Positions 17,615 to 26,430 of a stretch of DNA of 64,000 nucleotides are shown here, piece by piece (the first letter of the stretch is position 1; each line of letters starts with the position of its first letter). Under the pieces are notes generated by a model that saw nothing but the letters and a program-made list of their open reading frames with translations, was not told the origin of the DNA and searched no databases. This stretch comes from Streptomyces barringtoniae (GTDB taxonomy: Bacteria > Actinomycetota > Actinomycetes > Streptomycetales > Streptomycetaceae): the NCBI RefSeq assembly GCF_020819595.1, contig NZ_JAJHNP010000005.1:424614-488613 (forward strand), given 5' to 3'. The translations under genes were made by a program, and so were the position numbers.

Positions 17615-18310
17615 TTATGGGCGACGGAGCCTGACGGCCAGGAAGTGCGGCTGTTGGTGGGTCTTCTCGTAGCGGCGCGGATCGGCCGACCGGGCCGCCT
17701 CCTGCGCTCGCGGCTCCTCCAGCGCCTCCAGTGCGAACCCGGCCCCCAGGAGCTCGCCGAGGAACCGCTCCAGCGTCATCCTCCAGTAGCTGAGGGAGAA
17801 ACCGTTGCCGAAGGGCAGTTCGACGCGTTCGTGAGCGAAGTAGGAGCCGCCGAAGTAGCCCCAGTCGCCGGTGGGATGGGTCGTGGACACGAGCAGGGTG
17901 CCACCCGGCCGCAGGACGCGCCGGATCTCGCCGAGCAGTTGTCCGCGCGCGTCGACGTGGTGGTAGACGAGAGCCATGACGACCAGGTCGAACGACTCGT
18001 CCGCCAGAAAGGGCAGCGGCTCCTCCAGATCGTGATGGTGCAGGACGGCGTCGACCCCGAGCCGCCCCCGCGCGGAGTGCAGAAGGCTCTGGCTCCCGTC
18101 CACCCCGACGACCCGGGCAGCCCCCCGTTCCAGGAGTTCCGCGGCGTAGTGGCCGGCCCCGCACCCGAGATCCAGGACCCGAAGTCCGGTCACATCACCG
18201 GCGAGCCTCAGCATGGCGGGCCGATCCGTATGCGCGTTGTACGCGCTGTCCGTGGCCTGCGAGGCGAACTGGTCGCCCATCTCGCCGTGGTAGGCGGTCT
18301 CGGCACTCAT
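17615..18310 (-). CDS. class I SAM-dependent methyltransferase
   Basis: The 231-residue protein has the SAM-binding motif I VLDLGCGAGHYAAELL near residue 45, acidic motif II in RVVGVDGSQSLL, and the motif III region ESFDLVVMALVYHHV. The catalytic domain looks like the small-molecule methyltransferases of the UbiE/COQ5 type. The substrate is unknown. Its ATG overlaps the stop of an upstream minus-strand frame by four bases (ATGA), a sign of translational coupling to that frame. Confidence 0.88.
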   Translation of the reverse strand: MSAETAYHGEMGDQFASQATDSAYNAHTDRPAMLRLAGDVTGLRVLDLGCGAGHYAAELLERGAARVVGVDGSQSLLHSARGRLGVDAVLHHHDLEEPLPFLADESFDLVVMALVYHHVDARGQLLGEIRRVLRPGGTLLVSTTHPTGDWGYFGGSYFAHERVELPFGNGFSLSYWRMTLERFLGELLGAGFALEALEEPRAQEAARSADPRRYEKTHQQPHFLAVRLRRP

Positions 18311-18702
18311 CGGAGCATTCTCGCAGCCGGCCGGCGGACATGCAGGGCCGGATGGCCGTCGGAGCCGTCGGGGACGGGGTAGTAGCGGTGGGTGGTGGGA
18401 TCGACGGCGACGACGTGGGCGCCGTCGGCCAGGTGCGCGCGGCCGGTGACGGTCGGGTGCCGGTTGCGGTTGTCGGCGGTGGGGACCCAGCCGGATTCGG
18501 CGGCGACGAAGAGGCGGCGGGCCGGAGTGTCGTGGGCGTGGACGTCGGGGTCCCGGCCGGCTTCGTCGGTTGCGGTGGCGCGGAAGGTGGTCAGGTCGGC
18601 GGTGGGGAGGCGGTCGTTGGTGTCGCAGGTGGCCGGTGGGTCGCGGCGGGTGGATTGGGGTGGATGGTGTGGCGGGTCGATGCCGTCGGGCGCGTGGTCA
18701 TC
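18307..18702 (-). pseudogene. hypothetical protein, C-terminal part, start lost or frameshifted
   Basis: A minus-strand frame ending at 18307 has strong C-ending codon bias over its last 95 or so residues (ARRLFVAAESGWVP, RAHLADGAHVVAVDP, ending ARMLR) and its stop overlaps the methyltransferase start. I find no ATG, GTG or TTG in this frame between the coding-like part and the MFS gene beyond 18872. A different frame has an ATG at 18702 and stops at 18591, so one frameshift would join the two. I do not recognise the family. It may be a decayed gene, or a real gene with a sequence error. Confidence 0.45.
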
Positions 18703-18871
18703 GGCGTGTGCGTGGGACTGATCACCGGTGTGCGGTCGGCGCGTCGGCTCGTGCGGCAGTTCTCCGGTACCGGAGTCCTGGGCGCGTTGAGTACGTTGGC
18801 GGCGTACACGGCGCCGGCGTGATGGCCGGGCCGGGGGCGGCGTTCGTCGGGGTGTCGGTTGCGGAGGCGCT

Positions 18872-20086
18872 GTGGGAGAGCGGGAGGCGGACCGGTCGTC
18901 GCTGCGGATGGGGCCGTGGCGGTTCGTGGTCTGGTTCGGCACGGTCAGTCTGCTCGCCGATTTCGTGTACGAGGGCGCCCGTTCGATCACCGGCCCGCTG
19001 CTCGCCTCGCTGGGCGCGTCCGCCCTCGTCGTCGGCGTGGTCACGGGCGCAGGGGAGGCGGCGGCGCTGGGGTTGCGGCTGGTCTCCGGCCCGCTGGCCG
19101 ACCGCACTCGCCGCTTCTGGGGCCTGGCGATCGCCGGGTACGCCCTGACGGTCGTCTCCGTCCCGCTGCTCGGCGTCGCCGGGGTGCTGTGGGCCGCGTG
19201 CGCCCTGGTGATCGCCGAGCGGGTCGGCAAGGCGGTGCGCTCACCGGCGAAGGACACCCTGCTGTCGCATGCCACCGCCGCCACCGGGCGCGGTCGCGGC
19301 TTCGCCGTCCATGAGGCGATGGACCAGATCGGCGCCCTCGTCGGCCCGCTGCTGGTGGCGGGCGTGCTCGCGCTGACCGGGAACGACTACGGACCCGCGC
19401 TCGGTGTGCTCGCCGTGCCCGGCATTGCCGTACTGCTGCTGCTGTTCCGGCTGCGGGCCCGGGTGCCGGACCCGGAAGCCTACGAACGCGAGGTGACGGG
19501 CGCAGCACCCACGACACCGGACGGGCAGGAGGGGCAGAACGGGCGACTGCCGAGGGCGTTCTGGACCTACGCCGCGTTCACCGCGGCGACCACGAGCGGG
19601 TTCGCGACCTTCGGCGTGCTCTCCTACCACCTGGTCCAGCGCCATCTGCTGTCCACCGCGTGGGTGCCGGTGCTGTACGCCGCGGCGATGGCCGTGGACG
19701 CGCTCGCCGCGCTCGCCACCGGATGGCTGTACGACCGGCACGGCCCACGGGTGTTGATCGCCCTGCCCGTCCTCACGGCGGGTGTGGTGGCGCTGGCGTT
19801 CACCGACACGGTCGTCGTCGCGGTGGTCGGGTCGCTGGTATGGGGCGCGGCCATGGGCATCCAGGAGTCCACCCTGCGCGCCACGGTCGCGGACCTGGTG
19901 CCCAGCGGGCGACGCGCGACCGCGTACGGCCTGTTCGCCGGCGTGGTCGGCGCGGCGAGTCTGGCCGGCGGCGCGCTGACCGGCGGGCTGTACGGCTACT
20001 CGATCCCCGTGCTGATCACGGTGGTTGTGGCCGTCGAGGCCCTGGCGGTGGTGTTGCTGCTGGTCACCAGGAGCAGCCGGCGCTGA
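18872..20086 (+). CDS. MFS transporter
   Basis: The 404-residue protein fits twelve membrane helices, with two homologous halves joined by a charged loop around residues 205-230. The GPLADRTRR loop and the YDRHGPRV loop correspond to the conserved motif between helices 2-3 and 8-9. A stretch with ERVGKAVRSPAKDTLLSHA is characteristic of a subgroup of bacterial MFS exporters annotated as drug-resistance-like. It starts with GTG at 18872 behind GGAGG. The substrate is not known. Confidence 0.85.
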   Translation: MGEREADRSSLRMGPWRFVVWFGTVSLLADFVYEGARSITGPLLASLGASALVVGVVTGAGEAAALGLRLVSGPLADRTRRFWGLAIAGYALTVVSVPLLGVAGVLWAACALVIAERVGKAVRSPAKDTLLSHATAATGRGRGFAVHEAMDQIGALVGPLLVAGVLALTGNDYGPALGVLAVPGIAVLLLLFRLRARVPDPEAYEREVTGAAPTTPDGQEGQNGRLPRAFWTYAAFTAATTSGFATFGVLSYHLVQRHLLSTAWVPVLYAAAMAVDALAALATGWLYDRHGPRVLIALPVLTAGVVALAFTDTVVVAVVGSLVWGAAMGIQESTLRATVADLVPSGRRATAYGLFAGVVGAASLAGGALTGGLYGYSIPVLITVVVAVEALAVVLLLVTRSSRR

Positions 20087-20140
20087 CACAAGGGCGGGGG
20101 AGTTGCCGTGGCGAACCCTGTCGTGCAGGGCCGGGGCGGC

Positions 20141-20644
20141 TCACGCCCGTTCGCTCGTGACCGCGCGCCGCCGGGATGCTTCGATCTCCTCGTACGCCGC
20201 GTCCCGGCCCTCCCAGTGAGAGCCTTCGACGGACTTGCCGGGTTCCAGGTCCTTGTAGACCTCGAAGAAGTGGGTTATCTCCAGCCGGTCGAACTCGGAG
20301 ATGTCACCGATGTCCTGCAGGTCCGCGTAGCGCGGGTCGTGCGCGGGGACGCACAGCACCTTTTCGTCGGGGCCGTGTTCGTCCGTCATGCAGAACATGC
20401 CGACGGCCCGGCACTCGACGGTGCAGCCGGGGAAGGTGGGATCGCCGGTCAGGACGAGCGCGTCGAGCGGGTCGCCGTCGCGGCCGAGGGTGCCGTCGAT
20501 GTAGCCGTAGTCCGCCGGGTACTTGGTGGAGGTGAACAGCAGACGGTCCAGGCGGATGCGGTGCAGGGTGTGGTCCATCTCGTACTTGTTGCGGGAACCC
20601 TGGGGGATCTCCACGGTCACCAAGAACTCCACGTCGTCCTCCAT
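20141..20644 (-). CDS. ppa: inorganic pyrophosphatase
   Basis: The 167-residue protein is a family I soluble pyrophosphatase. It has KYEMDHTLHRIRLDR and YGYIDGTLGRDGDPLDALVL; the signature DGDPLDALV carries the metal-binding aspartates. It hydrolyses pyrophosphate made by biosynthetic reactions and is normally essential. The start is the ATG at 20644. A divergent gene 304 bases away encodes a smaller, altered relative. Confidence 0.95.
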   Translation of the reverse strand: MEDDVEFLVTVEIPQGSRNKYEMDHTLHRIRLDRLLFTSTKYPADYGYIDGTLGRDGDPLDALVLTGDPTFPGCTVECRAVGMFCMTDEHGPDEKVLCVPAHDPRYADLQDIGDISEFDRLEITHFFEVYKDLEPGKSVEGSHWEGRDAAYEEIEASRRRAVTSERA

Positions 20645-20948
20645 CGGTCGTAGACCGGCGGTCGGTCCGGGTGCGTCCGGACCTCCAGCGGGTCTGCGTC
20701 GGTGAGCCCCATCACCGGCATGTCCGCACGGGGTGTGCCCTTCCAGTGTGCTCCTCGAGCCGTTCCGGGCCGGCCACCGGGGCTGGCCGGCCGCCGGGCT
20801 TCGGGGGTCCGGTCCCGCCTGGTTGCCGAGGCGGACGTCCGGCAGGAGACTGCTCGTATCCGGCGATGGGGCTCGCCGCCAACCGCACCGACGCGGTGCC
20901 GATGGCCTCTACCCGCTGACCGTGCTCACGTCTGAGGAGGTCAGGGCC
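20645..20948. other. intergenic region between two pyrophosphatase-family genes
   Basis: Just over 300 bases. I see no gene. GAGGAGG near 20935 serves the plus-strand gene. The frame running upstream of that gene has no conserved residues. Confidence 0.6.
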
Positions 20949-21428
20949 ATGCCCCGGATCACCGTCGACATCGACGCCACCGCTTCCTCCACCATCCGTA
21001 CGTCCGACGACGGCGCCTCCGGCCGCCTGACCTCGACGGGCTGGCCGGTCGGACACGGACGGGTCCCCGACACCCTCGACGCCGACGGGTTGCCCCTGGA
21101 CGCCCTGGTCCTGATGCCCGAACCCGCCCTGGCCGGCACCACCGTGCCCGCCTGGCCGCTGGGCGTCCTGCACCGCATCGGGGCACAGGCCGTGCCCGCC
21201 GCCCCCGTGCTGTTGTGCGTGGCCGAGGACCCTTCCTTCGTCGGCCTCGTCGACACGGACGACCTGTCACGCTGGCATGCCGAGGGCGACGCCTGGGCCG
21301 CCGTTCTGGCGCGCCTGCAGCGCCGGGCCGTCGGCGAGGTCATCGACTGCGGCACCCGCGCCGAGGCCGAGCACCTGATCAGCGACGCCCATCACGCCTA
21401 CGAGCGGCTCACCGGATGCCTCGAATGA
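20949..21428 (+). CDS. pyrophosphatase-like protein, probably catalytically altered
   Basis: This 159-residue protein resembles the core of soluble pyrophosphatase: GWPVGHGRVPDTLDADGLPLDALVLMPEPAL lines up with the region around DGDPLDALVL of the neighbour, and LLCVAEDPSFVGLVDTDDL with the VPAHDPRYADLQDIGDI segment. The second aspartate of the signature is replaced (DGL in place of DGD), and the N-terminal KYE segment is missing. I infer loss or change of catalysis. It starts at the ATG at 20949 behind GAGG. A role as regulatory or scaffold paralogue is possible but unproven. Confidence 0.75.
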   Translation: MPRITVDIDATASSTIRTSDDGASGRLTSTGWPVGHGRVPDTLDADGLPLDALVLMPEPALAGTTVPAWPLGVLHRIGAQAVPAAPVLLCVAEDPSFVGLVDTDDLSRWHAEGDAWAAVLARLQRRAVGEVIDCGTRAEAEHLISDAHHAYERLTGCLE

Positions 21429-21551
21429 CGGCTCACGGGAGGCGTGGGACGAGGGCGGACGAAGACCCGCCGCCCGCATCGGCCCGGCGGCGAAGGGACA
21501 CCGACCGACAACGGATCCGTCAAGATTCACCCAAGTGCCGCAGAGGATCTA

Positions 21552-21570
21552 TTAGGTAAGGCTCACCTAA
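21552..21570 (+). promoter_or_regulatory. iron box (DmdR/IdeR-type operator)
   Basis: TTAGGTAAGGCTCACCTAA differs by one base from the consensus TTAGGTTAGGCTCACCTAA bound by DtxR-family iron regulators in Streptomyces. It lies 75 bases before the ZIP transporter start. Confidence 0.9.
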
Positions 21571-21644
21571 CCCTATGCTGTGGTCGTCCCCAGGCAGCCC
21601 ACCCCCACCAGGCCGCCATCAGAGCACGACCCGGAGTTCTCCCC

Positions 21645-22472
21645 ATGTCCAGCGGCAACATCGCCCTGCTCGGCGCCATCGCGGGCCTCACCATCTACCT
21701 TGGCCTCCCGCTCGGCCGGCTGCGTACCCCGACGCCTCGCCTGAAGGCCGGGCTGAACGCCGTGGCCATCGGCATCCTCGTCTTCCTCGTCTGGGACGTG
21801 CTCACCCACGCCTGGGAACCGGTCGACGAAGCGCTGAGTGACCACCGCTGGGCGACGGTTGCCTCCGGCGGACTCGTCCTGGCCGCCGGACTCACGGTCG
21901 GACTCGCCGGTTTGGTGTACTACGACGCCTGGACCGCCCGCCGCCGAGCCGCCGCCGGGCGTCCCGCCGGTCCCGGTGCCGCCGCGGCGACGGAGCTCGC
22001 GCCGAAGACCCGCAGCCAGGCGGCCTCCCTCGCCCTGATGATCGCGACCGGCATCGGCCTGCACAACTTCGCCGAGGGCCTGGCCATCGGCAACTCCGCC
22101 GCCAAGGGCGAACTCTCCCTCGCCGTGCTGCTCATCATCGGCTTCGGCCTGCACAACGCCACCGAGGGCTTCGGCATCGTCGCGCCGCTCGCCGCCGAGG
22201 GCGAACGCCCCACCTGGACCAACCTCTTCTGGCTCGGCCTGATCGGCGGCGGACCCACCTTCCTCGGCACCCTCGTCGGCCAGCACCTCGTCAACGACAC
22301 CCTCTCCATCGCGTTCCTGGGGCTGGCCGCCGGCTCCATCCTCTATGTCGTCATCGAACTGCTCGCCGTAGCCCGCAAGGCCAATCTGAAGACGCTCACC
22401 ACCTGGTGCGTCCTCCTCGGTCTGCTCCTCGGCTTCGCCACGGACGCCGTGGTGACCGCCGCCGGAGCCTGA
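21645..22472 (+). CDS. ZIP-family metal transporter
   Basis: The 275-residue membrane protein has about eight helices and both ZIP metal-site helices: GIGLHNFAEGLAIG and GFGLHNATEGFGI, giving the HNxxEG pairs. ZIP proteins move divalent metals (zinc, iron, manganese) into the cytoplasm. The iron box upstream suggests iron-responsive repression, which would be consistent with iron or manganese uptake. I took the ATG at 21645 because the longer frame starts before the operator. A variable loop at about residues 100-125 replaces the usual histidine-rich loop. Confidence 0.9.
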   Translation: MSSGNIALLGAIAGLTIYLGLPLGRLRTPTPRLKAGLNAVAIGILVFLVWDVLTHAWEPVDEALSDHRWATVASGGLVLAAGLTVGLAGLVYYDAWTARRRAAAGRPAGPGAAAATELAPKTRSQAASLALMIATGIGLHNFAEGLAIGNSAAKGELSLAVLLIIGFGLHNATEGFGIVAPLAAEGERPTWTNLFWLGLIGGGPTFLGTLVGQHLVNDTLSIAFLGLAAGSILYVVIELLAVARKANLKTLTTWCVLLGLLLGFATDAVVTAAGA

Positions 22473-22510
22473 AACGACACGGCATCCGCAGGGGCGTCCC
22501 CGCCTCTGCT

Positions 22511-24274
22511 TCAGCCGGAGGCGAGGAACTGCGTGGCGGCGAGCTCGGCGTAGAGGGGGTCGTGGGCGACGAGTTCGCGGTGGGTGCCCACGGCGCGGAC
22601 CCGGCCCGCGTCCATGACCACGATCCGGTCGGCCATCGTGACGGTGGAGAGCCGGTGCGCGACCACCAGCACGGTCGTGGCGCGGGCGACCTCGGTGACC
22701 GTGTCGCGCAGCGCCGCCTCGTTGACCGCGTCCAACTGGCTGGTGGCCTCGTCCAGGAGGAGCAGGCGGGGGCGGCGCAACAGCGCACGGGCGATGGCGA
22801 CACGCTGGCGTTCGCCGCCCGACAGCTTGGTGCCCCGGTGTCCCACCAGCGTGTCCAGGCCTCTGGGGAGGCGGGCGACGAGGCCGTCGAGACGGGTGGT
22901 CTTCAGCACGCGGGTCAGCTCCGCCTCGTCCGCGCCCGGATTGCCGAGCAGCAGGTTGTCGCGCAGGGAACCGGACAACACCGGGGCGTCCTGCTCGACA
23001 TAGCCGATGGCCGACCGCAGTTCGGGCAGGGGCCAGTCGGCGAGGGCGCGGCCGTCGACGGTGATACGGCCCGACGTGGGGTCGTAGAACCGCTCGATGA
23101 GCGAGAAGAGCGTGGTCTTGCCCGCGCCGGACGGGCCCACGAAGGCCGTCATGCCGAGGGCGGGCACCGCGAAGCTCACGCCGTGGTGGACATGGGGCAG
23201 GTCGTCCCCGTAGCGGAAGCGGACGTCGTCGAAGACGACGGCGGCGGGTGGGGCACCGGGTTCGGGCAGCGGCGCGGGCTCCGCCGCAGGTTCGGCGGGC
23301 AGGCGCAGCGCCTCCTGGATCCGGGCCAGTGCGGCCGCTCCCGCCTGGTACTGCGTGACGGCGCCGACGACCTCCTGGATCGGCGACATCAGATAGAAGA
23401 CGTACAGCAGGAACGCGATCAGCGTGCCGACGCCGATGGCGCCGGTGGCCACCCGGGCGCCGCCCACCGCGAGTACGGTGATGAAGGCGAGCTGCAGGGC
23501 CAGCCCCGCCGTGTTGCCCGCCGCGGCCGACCACTTGGCCGCCCGCACGCTCTCCCGCCAGGACCGCTCCGCCGCGTCGTGGACGGCCCGCTCCTCGCGG
23601 TGCTCGGCACCGGACGCCTTGATGGTGCGCAGTGCGCCGAGGACGCGCTCCAGCGAGGCGCCCATCGCCCCGACCGCGTCCTGCGCCTGCCGGCTGGCGC
23701 GGTTGATGCGGGGCACGATCACCCCGATCACCGTGCCCGCCCCGCCCAGCACGCCGATGGTCACACCGAGCAGCACGGGGTCGACGACACCCATCATCAC
23801 CAGCGTGGCGACCAGGGTGAGCCCGCCGGTGCCGAGGCCCACCAGCGACTCGGTGGTGACCTCGCGCAGCAGCGTGGTGTCGGAGGTGACGCGGGCCATC
23901 AGGTCGCCCGGCTCGGTGCGGTCCACCGCGCTGACGCGCAGCCGCAGCAGATACGACGACAGGGTGCGCCGCGCGCCGAGCACCACCGACTCGGCGGTGC
24001 GCCGCAGTACGTAGGAACCCAGCGCGCCGAGCGCCGCGTTGGTCACCACCAGCACCGACATACCGAGCAGCGCGCCGGTGACGGAGCGGTGGTCCGCGAG
24101 GGCCCCGATGAGGGAGCGGGTCACCAGGGGAAGGACGAGCCCGGTGCCCCCGGTGATCAGCGACAGCACGGCACCCAGCAGCAGCATCCCGCGGTGCGGC
24201 CGCACGTACTCGAGCAACAGCCGCCGGGTGGACTCGGGGGCCGGGGCGGGGGCGGCGTCCGCTGCCGCGCTCAC
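22511..24274 (-). CDS. ABC transporter, fused permease and ATPase (MsbA-like exporter)
   Basis: The 587-residue half-transporter has six membrane helices in residues 30-310 and an ATPase domain from about 350. Walker A is [10 protein letters not shown], the signature is [15 protein letters not shown] and Walker B is [13 protein letters not shown], followed by the switch histidine in VVAHRLST. It should work as a homodimer exporting a lipid, peptide or drug. GTG start. It ends 38 bases from the convergent ZIP gene. The substrate is not known. Confidence 0.92.
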   Translation of the reverse strand: MSAAADAAPAPAPESTRRLLLEYVRPHRGMLLLGAVLSLITGGTGLVLPLVTRSLIGALADHRSVTGALLGMSVLVVTNAALGALGSYVLRRTAESVVLGARRTLSSYLLRLRVSAVDRTEPGDLMARVTSDTTLLREVTTESLVGLGTGGLTLVATLVMMGVVDPVLLGVTIGVLGGAGTVIGVIVPRINRASRQAQDAVGAMGASLERVLGALRTIKASGAEHREERAVHDAAERSWRESVRAAKWSAAAGNTAGLALQLAFITVLAVGGARVATGAIGVGTLIAFLLYVFYLMSPIQEVVGAVTQYQAGAAALARIQEALRLPAEPAAEPAPLPEPGAPPAAVVFDDVRFRYGDDLPHVHHGVSFAVPALGMTAFVGPSGAGKTTLFSLIERFYDPTSGRITVDGRALADWPLPELRSAIGYVEQDAPVLSGSLRDNLLLGNPGADEAELTRVLKTTRLDGLVARLPRGLDTLVGHRGTKLSGGERQRVAIARALLRRPRLLLLDEATSQLDAVNEAALRDTVTEVARATTVLVVAHRLSTVTMADRIVVMDAGRVRAVGTHRELVAHDPLYAELAATQFLASG

Positions 24275-24551
24275 GAAGCGCGACCCGGTGCGCCGGGTAT
24301 GCGGGGGCAGTGGTCCAGGGCGCGGGGCGGTCGTCGCCGTATCGGATGGGGCAGCGGCCGGAAGAACCCCGCCACCGCGTCCGTGCGCCCGCGCCCGGCA
24401 CCGGCCCGACCGGCGACGCTCACGGTGGTGGTCCGGTCATCCGCCACGGAACCCGCCTCCCCCAGCAGTCTGTTCGCCTGCCCGAAGGATACGGGGGCCG
24501 CCCTGTGTCCACACCTGACATTTCACGCGACGCCCCCTGCGGTGCGGAGGG

Positions 24552-24908
24552 TCAGTCGTGCGGCGGGAGATGGCCGATCTGGTGGTCGGCGATGTTCAGT
24601 GCCTCGTCGACCAGGCGGCGCAGATGCCCGTGCCGCAGGGCGTACACGACCCGGCGCCCCTCCTTCCGGGTGGTCACGAGTCCGGCCAGGCGCAGCCGGG
24701 CCAGATGCTGGCTGACCGACGTCCGTGTGGCGTCGGTCGCCCCGGTCAGCGTCGTGACGTCGGCCTCCCCCTCGCCGAGCCGCCGCAGCAGAGCCAGACG
24801 GGTGCGGTCGGCCAGCAGGCCGAGGACCTCCACGGCGACGGCGAGGCGTTCGCCTTCGTCCACTTGTTGCGAGGGGTGCGCACCTGATAGATGCATGCGT
24901 GCGTTCAT
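24552..24908 (-). CDS. ArsR/SmtB-family metal sensor
   Basis: The 118-residue protein has the ArsR winged helix with LGLLADRTRLALLRRL, TRTSVSQHLARLRLAGLV as recognition helix and TTRKEGRRVVYAL as wing. The last helix has RHGHLRRLVDEALNIADHQIGH, rich in His and Asp at spacings like the alpha5 metal site of zinc, nickel or cobalt sensors such as CzrA and KmtR. It is divergent from a CDF metal exporter, 71 bases away, and most probably represses it. The start is uncertain among 24914 (GTG), 24908 and 24896. Confidence 0.88.
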   Translation of the reverse strand: MNARMHLSGAHPSQQVDEGERLAVAVEVLGLLADRTRLALLRRLGEGEADVTTLTGATDATRTSVSQHLARLRLAGLVTTRKEGRRVVYALRHGHLRRLVDEALNIADHQIGHLPPHD

Positions 24909-24979
24909 GTGCACATAATGGGGGAGCAGCAGTACCGGCGTCCACCTCCGACCCGCCCGCCGTCCGCGAAAGGTGCACC

Positions 24980-26083
24980 GTGAACGAGCAGACCCACACC
25001 CATCAGCCGCCCGGGCACCGGCACGCTCACGGGCACCACCATGGTGGCCGTGACCATGATCATCACGGCCATGAACACCCGCACGGAAGCGGGCGGTGGC
25101 CGAAGGTGCGCCACCAACTCGCTCACCTGGTCACTCCGCACAGCCACGAGGCCATGGACAAGGTCGACTCCGCGATGGAGACCTCCCGCGAGGGGATGCG
25201 CACGCTGTGGCTGTCGCTTGCCGTCCTCGGGGCGACCACCGTGGTCCAGGCGGTGATCGTGGCCGTATCCGGGTCGGTCGCACTGCTGGGCGACACCATC
25301 CACAACGCCGCCGACGCGCTCACCGCCGTACCTCTCGGCATCGCGTTCGTCATCGGGCGGCGGGTGGCCAATCGCCGCTACACATACGGATACGGTCGCG
25401 CCGAGGACCTGGCCGGCATCGTCATCGTGCTGACCATCACCGCCACGTCCGCGCTGGCCGCCTACGAGGCCGTCGACCGCCTGCTGCACCCCCGCGACGT
25501 CAGCCACCTGTGGGCCGTCGCCCTCGCCGCGCTGGCCGGCTTCGTCGGCAACGAGTGGGTGGCCCGTTACCGCATCCGCACCGGCCGCAAGATCGGTTCC
25601 GCCGCGCTGGTCGCCGACGGCCTGCACGCCCGTACCGACGGATTCACCTCCCTCGCCGTCCTCCTCGGGGCCGGCGGCGCCGCTCTCGGCCGGCGCTGGG
25701 CCGACCCGGCCGTCGGGCTGCTGATCACGGCCGCGATCCTCATGGTGCTCAAGGACGCCGCCCGCGAGGTCTACCGGCGCCTGATGGACTCCGTCGACCC
25801 CGCACTGGTCGACCGCGCCGAGCGGGCCCTGCGCACCGTCGAGGGCGTCGAGCACGTCGGCTCGGTGCGGATGCGCTGGATCGGCCACTCCCTGCGCGCC
25901 GAGACCGACATCGTCGTCGACCCGCGGCTCAGTGTCGCCCGGGCCCACGCCATCGCTGTCGAAGCCGAACACGCCCTGATCCATGCGGTGCCCCGGCTGA
26001 CCGCCGCCACCGTACACACCGACCCGCACCCCACTGCCGACAGCGGCGACCCCCACGCGGCACTCAGCCACCACGCCACCTGA
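24980..26083 (+). CDS. CDF-family cation efflux protein
   Basis: The 367-residue protein has a histidine-rich N-terminus (HAHGHHHGGRDHDHHGHEHPH), six membrane helices and a C-terminal cytoplasmic ferredoxin-like domain. The metal-site pairs are GDTIHNAADAL in helix 2 and DGLHARTDGF in helix 5, the HxxxD pattern of zinc/cobalt/nickel exporters. It exports divalent metals by proton antiport. The GTG start lies behind AAAGGTG. The divergent ArsR/SmtB gene is its likely metal-responsive repressor. Confidence 0.93.
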   Translation: MNEQTHTHQPPGHRHAHGHHHGGRDHDHHGHEHPHGSGRWPKVRHQLAHLVTPHSHEAMDKVDSAMETSREGMRTLWLSLAVLGATTVVQAVIVAVSGSVALLGDTIHNAADALTAVPLGIAFVIGRRVANRRYTYGYGRAEDLAGIVIVLTITATSALAAYEAVDRLLHPRDVSHLWAVALAALAGFVGNEWVARYRIRTGRKIGSAALVADGLHARTDGFTSLAVLLGAGGAALGRRWADPAVGLLITAAILMVLKDAAREVYRRLMDSVDPALVDRAERALRTVEGVEHVGSVRMRWIGHSLRAETDIVVDPRLSVARAHAIAVEAEHALIHAVPRLTAATVHTDPHPTADSGDPHAALSHHAT

Positions 26084-26114
26084 CCTGGAGGTGCGCTCCC
26101 AGTGATCGGCGACG

Positions 26115-26153
26115 CCGGACATGAAGACCGGACATGAAGACCGGACATGAAGA
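26115..26153 (+). repeat. three tandem copies of CCGGACATGAAGA
   Basis: Three exact 13-base repeats follow the CDF gene. Probably slippage; no gene uses them. Confidence 0.8.
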
Positions 26154-26164
26154 GCTGAGGGCGG

Positions 26165-26430
26165 TCAGGCGCTGTCCTTGCGCTCGACGACGAGGACGCG
26201 GGCCTGCGGCCTCGGGTGAGCCACGTGGTCGTCGCCGGGCTCGACGCAGCACACGCGGCCGGGCACCAGCCGCTCGACGCGTTCTACGGGCGGAGTAGGC
26301 GACCAGGTGCGGTTGGCCGGCGACGAGCGCACGCCGGACGTCCACCATCGCTTCGTCCTGGGGGAGAGGACCTCGGCCGCCGGGCGCAGGTGGCGCTCAT
26401 CCTCCCGGGCCAGGCATGGCGCTTCGTCAC
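26165..26430 (-). pseudogene. small hypothetical gene with two frameshifts
   Basis: On the minus strand coding-like codon use moves between two frames: LAREDERHLRPAAEVLSP, then DEAMVDVRRALVAGQPHLVAY, then VERVERLVPGRVCCVEPG and on to VVERKDSA at the stop. Adding one C to the C-run near 26360 and removing one C near 26287 gives a single protein of about 85 residues. I do not recognise the family. The segment overlaps the 3' end of the MFS gene frame, so that gene's C-terminus may also be affected. Confidence 0.45.

Noticed and set aside
21573..24401. 942-residue open frame on the minus strand
   Set aside because: Composition is Arg/Gly/Pro-rich without motifs; the ABC transporter and ZIP genes explain the region in other frames.
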